From the NCBI RefSeq assembly GCF_030464885.1, contig NZ_JALPRJ010000002.1, positions 1-64,000 of the forward strand: DNA of 64,000 nucleotides, in the 5' to 3' direction. This document shows positions 9,362 through 16,864 of this stretch, piece by piece; the first letter of the stretch is position 1; every line of letters starts with the position of its first letter. The notes beneath the pieces were generated by a model. It had not been told where the DNA came from and searched no databases. It saw nothing but the letters and a program-made list of their open reading frames with translations. Made by a program: the position numbers and the translations under genes. This DNA comes from Caballeronia sp. SEWSISQ10-4 2 (GTDB lineage: Bacteria > Pseudomonadota > Gammaproteobacteria > Burkholderiales > Burkholderiaceae).

Positions 9362-10447
9362 ATGAGCACATCAAATGAAGCAACGAGGATGACCGCGATT
9401 GTTTGCCACGCACCCAAGGATTACCGGGTCGAGAAGGTGCGGCGACCGACGGCGGGGCGTAATGAACTGGTAATTAGCATTGCCGCGTGCGGGATATGCG
9501 CAAGCGATTGCAAGTGCCACTCGGGCGCCAAGATGTTCTGGGGCGGCCCTAGCCCGTGGGTGAAAGCGCCGGTCATTCCGGGTCACGAGTTCTTTGGGTA
9601 CGTCGAAGAACTGGGCGAAGGCGCGGCGGAACATTTTGGCGTTGAGTTAGGCGATCGCGTGATCGCCGAGCAGATTGTGCCCTGCGGAAAATGCCGCTAT
9701 TGCAAGTCGGGGCAATACTGGATGTGCGAGGTGCACAACATCTTTGGTTTCCAGCGCGAGGTGGCGGATGGCGGCATGGCGGAATACATGCGAATCCCGC
9801 CGACGGCAATCGTTCATAAAATCCCGGACGGCATATCGCTTGAGGACGCCGCGATCATCGAGCCGTTGGCGTGCGCGATTCACACGGTGAATCGCGGGGA
9901 CATTCAGCTTGACGATGTAGTCGTGATTGCCGGTGCGGGACCGTTGGGTCTGATGATGACGCAAGTAGCGCATCTGAAGACGCCGAAGAAACTGGTTGTG
10001 ATAGATCTGGTGGAGGAGCGCCTGGCGCTGGCGCGCGAATACGGTGCGGACATCACGATCAATCCGAAGAATGACGATGCGCTGGAGATCATCAAGTCGA
10101 TCACGGACCAGTATGGATGCGACGTCTATATAGAGACGACCGGTGTGCCGATAGGCGTATCGCAAGGCCTGGAGATGATCCGCAAGCTGGGGCGTTTTGT
10201 TGAGTTCTCAGTGTTCGGAAGCGATACGACGGTGGATTGGTCGATCATCGGAGACCGGAAGGAACTCGACGTGCGGGGGGCGCATCTGGGACCGTATTGC
10301 TATCCGATAGCAATCGATCTATTAGCTCGTGGCCTGGTTACATCGAAGGGCATCGTGACGCATGGTTTCTCGCTTGAGGAGTGGGACGAAGCCATCAAGA
10401 TTGCGGATTCGCTGGACTCGATCAAGGTGTTGCTAAAGCCGCGATAA
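9362..10447 (+). CDS. zinc-dependent polyol dehydrogenase (erythritol/L-threitol dehydrogenase-like)
   Basis: A 361-residue medium-chain zinc alcohol dehydrogenase. Catalytic zinc motifs are CGICASDCK and GHEFFGYVEE. The structural-zinc cysteines are in CGKCRYCKSGQYWMC, and the NAD-binding turn is AGAGPLGLM. From memory, the segment VFGSDTTVDWSIIGDRKELD followed by GAHLGPYC closely resembles EltD, the mycobacterial erythritol/L-threitol dehydrogenase. Oxidation of a tetritol, or a pentitol of the same end-configuration, to a ketose is therefore likely. The ribosome site before the ATG is poor; an internal ATG at residue 10 matches the family N-terminus but has AGG too close. It precedes an FGGY kinase, giving a dehydrogenase-kinase pair. 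Confidence 0.85.
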   Translation: MSTSNEATRMTAIVCHAPKDYRVEKVRRPTAGRNELVISIAACGICASDCKCHSGAKMFWGGPSPWVKAPVIPGHEFFGYVEELGEGAAEHFGVELGDRVIAEQIVPCGKCRYCKSGQYWMCEVHNIFGFQREVADGGMAEYMRIPPTAIVHKIPDGISLEDAAIIEPLACAIHTVNRGDIQLDDVVVIAGAGPLGLMMTQVAHLKTPKKLVVIDLVEERLALAREYGADITINPKNDDALEIIKSITDQYGCDVYIETTGVPIGVSQGLEMIRKLGRFVEFSVFGSDTTVDWSIIGDRKELDVRGAHLGPYCYPIAIDLLARGLVTSKGIVTHGFSLEEWDEAIKIADSLDSIKVLLKPR

Positions 10448-10513
10448 TATAGGCGAGCGAAAGAAACACCGCCTTAAGCGCGAGCGGAAAATACCGGGAC
10501 ATGGAGCTAGGCA

Positions 10514-12058
10514 ATGGCGTACGTAATAGGCGTTGATATAGGTACTCAGAGTACCAAGGCGTTGCTGGTCGACCTGGAGGGGAAGATCGTCGCGCAGCAC
10601 GCGAGTGCTTACCATCCCGATACGCCAAGGCCGCTATGGGCGGAGCAATGGCCATCGGTCTGGCTGGACGCTGTCAAGGCGACCATCAAGGCTTGTGCGG
10701 AGAACGCGCTTGCCAAGGGCGTCTCCAAGGCAGACATCAAAGCCGTCTGTATCAGCAGCTTGTACGGTGGCTCGGGCATCCCTGTCGATAAGGAAATGCG
10801 TCCGCTATATCCCTGCCTGATCTGGATGGATCGCAGAGCAACTCAGGAAGTGGAGTGGGTTGAAAGGAACATCGATACCAAACGCCTGAAGCAGATCACG
10901 GGCAATGGCATAGACAGTTACTACGGCTACACAAAAATGCTTTGGCTGAAGAACAATCAGCCGGACGTCTGGAACAGGACTCGTTATTTCTTGCCGCCTA
11001 ACGCGTACATCATTCACGAGCTGACGGGAGAGTTGGCGGTGGACCATAGTTCGGCGGGAAACATCGGTGGTGTGTATGACATTGAGAGACGCACGTGGTC
11101 GCATGAAGCGCTAACCCTGCTTGGCATTCCACAAACGATGATGCCTTCACGACTAGTGGATTCATCGGAGATAGTGGGCGGCTTGCTGCCCGAATGCGCT
11201 GCGGAACTCGGGTTAGAAGACAACACACCGATAATCGCAGGCGGCGTCGATGCGGCCGTCGCGACCTTCGCAGCAGGCGTAACTCGCGCGGGCCATCACG
11301 TCGCGATGATCGGCACGAGCATGTGCTGGGGTTACATCAATCAGACTGTCGATGCGAGTCATGGCTTGATCAGCATGCCGCACGTTTACAACTCGCAGCA
11401 GGACATATACATCTTCGGCGGCGCGATCACTGCGGGCGCGTCGGTCGCGTGGTATCGCGACCAGTTTTGTCATGCGGAGACGGAGGCCGCGAAAGCCACG
11501 TCTCATGGCGATCCGCATAGACTTCTGGATGAGGCGGCGGCGAAAATAGCAACGGGCTCCGATGGTGTCGTCTTTCTGCCTTACTTGATGGGTGAACGCA
11601 GCCCCGTATGGGATGCAAAAGCCAGCGGTACGTTTGTTGGCTTGAGCCTGTATCACACGCGTGCCACGCTGTATCGCGCGGTACTGGAGGGCGTCGCCTT
11701 CGCGCTTAAGCACAACATGGAAGCCGGCCGGCGCGGCGCACAATCGCTGGACGACAAACTTATTGTTGTCGGCGGTGCGGCGCATTCCGACTTGTGGATG
11801 CAGATTATCGCGGATGTCACGGGGTATCCGGTCTGGTCGATTGAAGAAGAGGTTGAAGCGGCGATGGGCGCAGCACTGCTCGCGGCGCTGGGCACGAACC
11901 TGATTACACGCGAGACCGCGGAGGGCGGCTGGGTCACGCTGGTGGAGCGTGCGAAGCCTGACGCAGAGCGTCAGAAGTTATATGCCGAGCGCTTCGGTGT
12001 GTATGTCGATCTCTATCCGGCATTGAAGCCGATCATGCGTCGTTTGCAGGCATCGTGA
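10514..12058 (+). CDS. FGGY-family carbohydrate kinase
   Basis: A 514-residue cytoplasmic sugar kinase of the FGGY family with the N-terminal phosphate loop DIGTQSTKALLVD (from residue 8), the mid-domain GGVDAAVATFAAG, GTSMCWGYI and the C-terminal GGAAHSDLWMQIIADV adenosine motif. Substrate is probably the ketose made by the zinc dehydrogenase or the neighbouring SDR. The active-site neighbourhood differs from the XylB upstream (no QMHG), so it is not a second plain xylulokinase. GGAG lies 8 bases before the ATG. It ends 3 bases before the SDR start, so the two are co-translated. Assignment to erythrulose, ribulose or L-xylulose is open. Confidence 0.85.
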   Translation: MAYVIGVDIGTQSTKALLVDLEGKIVAQHASAYHPDTPRPLWAEQWPSVWLDAVKATIKACAENALAKGVSKADIKAVCISSLYGGSGIPVDKEMRPLYPCLIWMDRRATQEVEWVERNIDTKRLKQITGNGIDSYYGYTKMLWLKNNQPDVWNRTRYFLPPNAYIIHELTGELAVDHSSAGNIGGVYDIERRTWSHEALTLLGIPQTMMPSRLVDSSEIVGGLLPECAAELGLEDNTPIIAGGVDAAVATFAAGVTRAGHHVAMIGTSMCWGYINQTVDASHGLISMPHVYNSQQDIYIFGGAITAGASVAWYRDQFCHAETEAAKATSHGDPHRLLDEAAAKIATGSDGVVFLPYLMGERSPVWDAKASGTFVGLSLYHTRATLYRAVLEGVAFALKHNMEAGRRGAQSLDDKLIVVGGAAHSDLWMQIIADVTGYPVWSIEEEVEAAMGAALLAALGTNLITRETAEGGWVTLVERAKPDAERQKLYAERFGVYVDLYPALKPIMRRLQAS

Positions 12059-12061
12059 ATC

Positions 12062-12799
12062 ATGCAAACACACTTCGATTTCAGTGGACAGTCGGTGCTG
12101 GTCACGGGTGCATCGAGCGGTATCGGGCGGACGACGGTTATTCATCTGCGTGCGGCGGGCGCGCGTGTCGTCGCGGCGGCGCGCAATGTACATGCTCTGC
12201 AAACCCTCGCCGATGAAACCGGCTGTGAGCCTTTGGTTCTCGATGTATCGGACCCGGCGCAAATAGCGGACGCCTTAAAAAATCTCGACGCCTTCGATGG
12301 CCTTGTCAACTGCTCGGGCACGACGGCGCTGGATAAAGCTATCGATTTCACCGCTGCCGATTTCGACCAACTCATGGCCGTGAATGCACGCGGTGCAGCG
12401 CTGGTTGCGCAGCAGATCGCACGCGCGATGATCGCGGCGGGGAAGAAGGGCAGTATTGTGAATGTATCGAGTCAGGCGGCGCTGGTCGGCATTGAAGATC
12501 ATTTGGCGTATTGCGCGTCCAAGTCCGCGCTCGATGCGATCACGCGCGTGTTGTGTCTCGAACTCGGGCCGCATGGGATTCGTGTGAACAGCGTCAATCC
12601 AACGGTCACGCTCACGCCGATGGCGGTCAAGGCATGGAGCGAGCCCGCCAAACGCGATCCTGCGTTGAAGGCTATTCCACTGGGTCGGTTCGTCGAACCT
12701 GACGAAGTGGCCGCGCCGATCTTGTTCCTGCTAAGCGATGCTGCCGCGATGATCTCGGGCATCGTGCTGCCGGTTGATGGCGGGTTCACCGCGCGGTGA
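12062..12799 (+). CDS. short-chain dehydrogenase, L-xylulose reductase/threitol dehydrogenase-like
   Basis: A 245-residue classical SDR with cofactor motif TGASSGIG (residues 15-22), an arginine further along that favours NADP(H) (AAARN), and catalytic Ser136/137, Tyr150 and Lys154 (NVSSQ and YCASK). The pattern NVSSQ, ELGPHGIRVNSVNPT and PLGRF closely follows dicarbonyl/L-xylulose reductase (DCXR), a family that also includes D-threitol dehydrogenases. It is the last gene of the importer-dehydrogenase-kinase unit. Its likely job is to interconvert a second stereoisomer of the same polyol with its ketose. A repeat element begins directly after its stop codon. Confidence 0.85.
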   Translation: MQTHFDFSGQSVLVTGASSGIGRTTVIHLRAAGARVVAAARNVHALQTLADETGCEPLVLDVSDPAQIADALKNLDAFDGLVNCSGTTALDKAIDFTAADFDQLMAVNARGAALVAQQIARAMIAAGKKGSIVNVSSQAALVGIEDHLAYCASKSALDAITRVLCLELGPHGIRVNSVNPTVTLTPMAVKAWSEPAKRDPALKAIPLGRFVEPDEVAAPILFLLSDAAAMISGIVLPVDGGFTAR

Positions 12800-12872
12800 T
12801 GGTTGTTCTAGGGGTTTCGTTCGCACTCGGGGTTTGGTTTGGGGTTCTTGCGGTCGTGGGGGTGGGTCGATG

Positions 12873-12934
12873 CCGGGTTGCTGCTTTCGGCCTTAGTGGT
12901 CTGCGGGAGTTAGCTGTGTTTTTATCACTGTTAG
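12873..12934 (+). repeat. gene-end repeat, copy A (inverted relative to copy B)
   Basis: This 62-base core (CGGGTTGCTGCTTTCGG near its start, TTTTTATCACTGTTAG at its end) recurs in inverted orientation at 14757-14818 with 7 mismatches, about 89 percent identity. Weaker similarity extends upstream to near the SDR stop codon (shared CGTTCGCACT). The two copies flank the transposase remnant, and each starts directly after the stop of the gene reading into the island. It is a dispersed intergenic repeat rather than an insertion-sequence end. Confidence 0.75.
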
Positions 12935-12935
12935 C

Positions 12936-13088
12936 CACTGTGCGTGGCGGCACTTCATCTATCAGGTGCCAGAAACTTTTAGCCTGCACGCTAGGGACAC
13001 TAACTTGCTGATTGTTGAGAGGCGTTTTCTTTGCTTCTGTTTCTTTTTCGCCGGTGGAAAAAGAAATGACGTGCCGCCACGCACAGTG
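12936..13088. repeat. perfect 18-bp inverted repeat enclosing a hairpin
   Basis: CACTGTGCGTGGCGGCAC at 12936-12953 is repeated exactly in inverted orientation at 13071-13088, enclosing 117 bases. Inside sits a second perfect dyad at 13040-13066. The layout looks like a small palindromic intergenic element or folded RNA. No coding frame is credible. Confidence 0.7.
13040..13066. terminator. bidirectional terminator-like hairpin
   Basis: Arms TTTCTTTTTC and GAAAAAGAAA pair perfectly around the loop GCCGGTG. With U-rich and A-rich arms it could end transcription in either direction, but the stem lacks the usual GC-rich base, so termination is uncertain. Confidence 0.4.
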
Positions 13089-13165
13089 AGCTTCTATGGG
13101 GAATTGGAAGTCAAGCCCTTTGGTGATCTGTTTTCCGTGGGTCAGTTACCTCCATGTGAGGGTAC

Positions 13166-13238
13166 TGCGGGTCGTCCACCGCTGGCCGGCGGGTCGCCTG
13201 CTACGACCACGACGCTGGCCGGCGGTGGACGACCCGCA
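13166..13238. repeat. long hairpin with 26-bp arms
   Basis: The arm at 13166-13191 begins TGCGGGTCGTCCACCG and is repeated inverted at 13213-13238 with two mismatches, around a 21-base loop. It lies between the 18-bp inverted repeat and the noncoding tail of the IS110-type remnant. Its high GC and length make it the strongest secondary structure of the window. Confidence 0.75.
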
Positions 13239-14756
13239 CGGCAAAGATGCCTGATTCATGTTCGGAGTCCTGCTTATAAAGTGAATTCAATACACTTTAG
13301 GTCGGAGTGTCTGATGCCCGGACGGCTGCCGGGACTAACTTCTATCCGTGCCGGCACCAGGCCGGTCACCTCATACCGCATGCGCACAGCGCTGGAACCA
13401 CTCCGTTACCGACGCGCCCCATCTAAAACTACGATTACCCGCTGGGTAACCCTCTTACTGTCCGGGCGCGCTGACCTTCAGGCCCTGTCGCCGATCGACA
13501 TTCGCCACTCAGGTTGCAACCGTGTTGCTGCCGGGTGGCTTGAGTGTTGCCCCGAGCGGAATCTCACCCTGTTCCAGATAGCGCCACAAGGCGATCGACA
13601 GACGGCGCGCGAGCGCCTCTATGCCGACGCGTCGCAAACGCTTGCCGCCGCGCGCGAAACGCTCATTGAACCACTGGCTCAGTTGGCTGGCCGGCTGGCC
13701 GGCTGGCTGGAAGCGTAGCCAACTCCACGCAAGTTCCACCATCAGCCATCGAGCCCGTTTGTTGCCGGCCTTGCTGATGCCCTGCTCGACCTCACTGGTG
13801 CCGCTCGCGTAAGGCGTCGGTGCCAGGCCCAGGCAGCCGGCGACTTCACGGCGGTTGTGAAACTGCCGCCAGCCGAACAGTTCCTTGACCAGAGTCCACG
13901 CACTTCCGGTGCCGATACCCGCACAAGCCGCGCCAGCACGGCGATCGCGGGTTGCGCGCCACTGCGGACCTGATGGTCCTGCAGCACCTCAAGCGTCCTG
14001 ATCTGCCCGGCGACAAGCGACAGGCGCTCGAACTCGCGTTCAATCTCGGCGCGCAAAGCTGGCAACAGTTGCCCGCCCTGCTGGGCCCACCAGCGCGCCC
14101 ATGCGCGCCCACCGATGCGCTCGACCCGCAGGTTGTGCAACACCAGCAGCGAGCGGATCCGGTTACTGTGGGCGGTACGCTCCTGCCGCAGACGCCCGAG
14201 TTCCCGATGCACGCGCCGCTCATCTTCCTGCTCGGCTGTCGGGATGCGTGCGATCGCCCACACCCGCCGCTCACCTCCGTAGTAGCGCATCAGCATTGAC
14301 AGCAGCTTGTCGCTGTCGAGCCGATCCGTCTTCGCCCGGCGCGCCCGCCGGTTCACTTCGATACTGGCCGGATCCACCACGAAGTTGGCGATCCCTTGCC
14401 CGCTCAGCCAGCGGTGCAACCAGAAGCCGTCCCGCCCGGCCTCATAGCAACTGCGCACGGGAGCATCAGTGGCCAGATGGCAGCGGGCTTTGGCTTTCGC
14501 GATCGCGGTCAGGACCGCCGCCGTATCGCCCGCCACCACCGTACACCGGCTCGGCGCGCGCACCCCATCACCCGCGACAGCTTCCAGCTCCTATCACCCA
14601 ATTCGAAGGCGACATACAGTCGGCCGACGATCGTTGTATCTTGCCCTCGAAGGGCCGTGTCAGGCGCGTCCATTTGCGAGCTCCTCTCGAAAAACGAGTG
14701 TCTAAATCCTCGTTTTACTCCCGAGAGCTTACTTTCGCTGGCCCCTTACATAGTAT
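13239..14756 (-). mobile_element. IS110-family (IS1111-like) insertion sequence remnant
   Basis: The element carries a DEDD-type transposase, now a pseudogene. A noncoding stretch of about 270 bases follows its 3' end (13239-13508) and only about 80 bases precede its start. A long noncoding 3' end is the arrangement of the IS1111 subgroup, where the guide RNA (seekRNA/bridge RNA) lies downstream of the transposase. Exact ends are not defined because IS110 elements lack terminal inverted repeats; the limits given run from the long hairpin to the start of repeat copy B. It is inactive unless complemented in trans. Confidence 0.7.
13509..14673 (-). pseudogene. IS110-family transposase broken by two frameshifts
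   Basis: Three overlapping frames together spell one transposase. The ATG at 14671-14673 (MDAPDTALRG) follows GAGGAGCTCGCAA. About 35 codons on, near 14575, one base is missing after KLS, and the next frame continues with VRAPSRCTVVAGD. Near 13918 a second base is missing (a GGG run where GGGG is needed), and the third frame continues GIGTGSAWTLVKELF to the end. DEDD-domain residues are visible in VAFELGD, CYEAGRDGFWL and KTDRLDSDKL. The Transposase_20 part includes GISKAGNKRARWLMVE. Both lesions are single-base deletions, so sequencing error should be excluded. Confidence 0.85.
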
Positions 14757-14818
14757 CTAATAGTGATAAAAAATCAGCTAACTCACGCAGACCACTAACG
14801 CCGAAAGCACCAACCCGC
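14757..14818 (-). repeat. gene-end repeat, copy B
   Basis: This is the inverted partner of the 62-base repeat at 12873-12934. On the minus strand it begins soon after the TAA of the EAL-domain gene, mirroring copy A after the SDR gene. Similarity stops at the TTAG end, where copy A runs on into its 18-bp inverted repeat and copy B meets IS110-type sequence. This suggests the insertion sequence truncated copy B. Confidence 0.75.
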
Positions 14819-14877
14819 CATCACCCCCGACCACCCGCACCAGCAGACCCAAACCAACCCCTTAGTGCGAACGACCC

Positions 14878-15702
14878 TTACTGCCCTGGCCCAATCGCAT
14901 GCGCTTCAAACGCGGGCCCTTGCACAAAACTCACATCGAATTGCTGAAGCGCTTCGAACTGCGCTTCATCGGCTACATGACTAAAGATCAGCGGAATCTT
15001 CAACCGATGCGCATAACCCACCAGCGGTTTCACCACTGAATCCCGCAACGCCGCGCCTGCATCCATCTTGATGAAGTCGAGCCGCGCCATATCCGACACC
15101 GACATGATCTGCCCGGCGTTCGGCAAATTCCCCGCGACCTTGAACCCGTACCGCTGGTAACTCTTCACGAGATAACCCAGGAAAGTCCGATGCGCGACCG
15201 CCGCCGCCGGCAATTCAATCACGATCCGAGACGGATTCAACCCAAACTCGATCAGCACCGAAGAGAAATGCTTGCCGTGGTCGTACTTCACGCTCTTGAG
15301 CAAACGCTCATGCACTCGCAGGAACAACAAACCCGGCCGCTGCGCGCCGAAAAAATTGAACGCATGCAACGCGCGCGAGAGACGGTCGAGTTCGACCAGC
15401 CGCGGGTCGTCGTCCAATTGTGCGAACGGATCGAACGACGCGCCGTCGCCGGTAAGCGTCAGCGCCTGAAAACCGAGTTCATCGCCGAATCGCTCCGCAC
15501 TTTCCACCGATGCCGTCAGCGACTGCGGCAAGCCGCGCGTAGTGACATCGAAGATGGGTTCGTAGGCGCTGGCAAGGCAAAACCCCTCGTAAAACGCGAC
15601 GGCCGCGCCCGAGCTCGCTCCTTCGCCCATGACGATGCGCGCGCCGGGAAAGGGGTAGTCGGAGGCGCGCGAGACGAGTTGCTGGACGGTTGGCGCAATC
15701 AT
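14878..15702 (-). CDS. degenerate EAL-domain protein
   Basis: A 274-residue soluble protein with an EAL (c-di-GMP phosphodiesterase) fold: YEPIFDVTTRG (from residue 47), LLFLRVHERLL, RIVIELP, and LARLDFIKMDAG near the metal-site lysine. The defining EALLR motif is absent (the equivalent stretch reads SLTASVESAER), and the DDFGTG loop is replaced by AGNLPNAG. It is therefore unlikely to hydrolyse c-di-GMP and may bind it or act as a protein-interaction module. The ATG at 15700-15702 lacks a clear ribosome site; an upstream GTG at 15799-15801 would add 33 arginine-rich residues. It diverges from the homogentisate operon, with no evident functional tie. Confidence 0.75.
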   Translation of the reverse strand: MIAPTVQQLVSRASDYPFPGARIVMGEGASSGAAVAFYEGFCLASAYEPIFDVTTRGLPQSLTASVESAERFGDELGFQALTLTGDGASFDPFAQLDDDPRLVELDRLSRALHAFNFFGAQRPGLLFLRVHERLLKSVKYDHGKHFSSVLIEFGLNPSRIVIELPAAAVAHRTFLGYLVKSYQRYGFKVAGNLPNAGQIMSVSDMARLDFIKMDAGAALRDSVVKPLVGYAHRLKIPLIFSHVADEAQFEALQQFDVSFVQGPAFEAHAIGPGQ

Positions 15703-15822
15703 GAAGGGAGGTTTGTGAGCGGTGTAGCGTCGATGGTAGCAGCGCCGCGCCTGATGCCTTGCACAAAATACACATATTGATATGCGCCGAAAGCCATCCA
15801 CCGCTTATGCATAGGGTTAACG

Positions 15823-15862
15823 GTAATTTCACTTATCGTAATTCGTTTTACTATACGTAATT
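15823..15862 (+). promoter_or_regulatory. triple GTAATT direct repeat before the homogentisate operon
   Basis: GTAATT occurs at 15823, 15838 and 15857; the last two extend to CGTAATT spaced 19 bases apart, close to two helical turns. They lie just upstream of the first ribosome site of the operon, inside an AT-rich stretch where a promoter is expected. A regulator site is plausible, but no local regulator gene is present. Confidence 0.4.
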
Positions 15863-15889
15863 AATATGATGATCTTCCAGGAGACTTTT

Positions 15890-16846
15890 ATGGCTGGTGA
15901 GAAGAAATTCGCGTCGCAGGCTGATCTGGCGGAAAAGAAGGTGACATTCGAGCGTCTCTCCGAGCACGCATACGCGTACACAGCGGAGGGCGATCCGAAT
16001 ACGGGCATCGTGATAGGGGATGACGCGGTGCTCGTCGCCGATACGCAAGCCACGCCCGTCATGGCACAGGACGTGATTCGCCGGATCCGCGAAGTCACCG
16101 ACAAACCCATCAAGTACGTCCTGCTGACGCACTATCACGCAGTGCGCGTGCTCGGCGCGTCGGCGTATGGCGCGCAGCAGATCATCGCGAGCCAGGACAC
16201 GTACGACCTGATCGTCGAGCGCGGCGAGCAGGATATGAAGAGCGAGATCGAGCGCTTTCCGCGGCTGTTCAATGCGGTCGAATCGGTGCCGGGGCTGACG
16301 TGGCCGACACTCACCTTCAAAGGTGAGATGACGCTCTGGCTCGGCAAGCTCGAAGTAAAGATCATGCAGCTCGGCCGGGGCCATACCAAGGGCGACACGG
16401 TGCTCTGGTTGCCGCAAGACAAGGTGATGCTGTCCGGCGATCTGGTTGAATACGGCGCGACGCCTTATTGCGGCGATGCCTATTACCAGGACTGGCCGGC
16501 AACGCTCGACGCGCTCGCGGCCTTCAATCCCGAGAAGCTAGTGCCGGGCCGCGGGGCGGCGCTGAAAACACCGCACCAAGTGGCGGAGGGTATCGCGGGA
16601 ACCCGGGCCTTTGTGAGCGAGCTATTCAATCAGGTGAAACTGGGCGCAGCCGCCGGCAAGGATCTGAACGAGATCTACAAGCTCACGTATGCAGCGCTCA
16701 AGCCGAAGTTCGGCGACTGGGTCATCTTCGATCACTGCATGCCGTTCGACGTCACTCGCGCCTTCGACGAAGCTACGCAATATCGCGATCCACGCATCTG
16801 GACCGCCCAGCGCGACAAGGAAATGTGGGAAACGCTCGAAAGTTGA
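15890..16846 (+). CDS. metallo-beta-lactamase-fold protein of the homogentisate cluster
   Basis: A 318-residue MBL-fold protein, cytoplasmic by absence of a signal. The family metal motif HxHxDH is changed to HYHAVR (residues 81-86), losing the aspartate and second-site histidine. H165 (GHTKGD) and D184 (SGDLVEYG) remain, so at most one metal site is intact. Its C-terminus (PKFGDWVIFDHCMPFDV) is well conserved in tone but of no known function to me. The ATG at 15890 has AGGAG at proper spacing. It is first in the operon with the flavin hydroxylase (stop 18 bases before its ATG), DUF2783, hmgA and fahA, suggesting a hydrolase or chaperone-like role in aromatic catabolism. Confidence 0.82.
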   Translation: MAGEKKFASQADLAEKKVTFERLSEHAYAYTAEGDPNTGIVIGDDAVLVADTQATPVMAQDVIRRIREVTDKPIKYVLLTHYHAVRVLGASAYGAQQIIASQDTYDLIVERGEQDMKSEIERFPRLFNAVESVPGLTWPTLTFKGEMTLWLGKLEVKIMQLGRGHTKGDTVLWLPQDKVMLSGDLVEYGATPYCGDAYYQDWPATLDALAAFNPEKLVPGRGAALKTPHQVAEGIAGTRAFVSELFNQVKLGAAAGKDLNEIYKLTYAALKPKFGDWVIFDHCMPFDVTRAFDEATQYRDPRIWTAQRDKEMWETLES

Positions 16847-16864
16847 ATGGGCACGGAAACGATC

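Noticed and set aside
12966-13718. 250-codon frame through the repeat island
   Set aside because: It runs across hairpins and the antisense of the transposase; composition is repeat-derived, not a protein.
13509-14673. Programmed frameshifting in the transposase
   Set aside because: IS110-type transposases are made from one frame, and two separate single-base deletions fit decay better.
12800-14880. Composite transposon with repeat copies as terminal inverted repeats
   Set aside because: The copies are diverged, imperfectly placed and tied to gene stop codons; IS110 elements do not use such ends.
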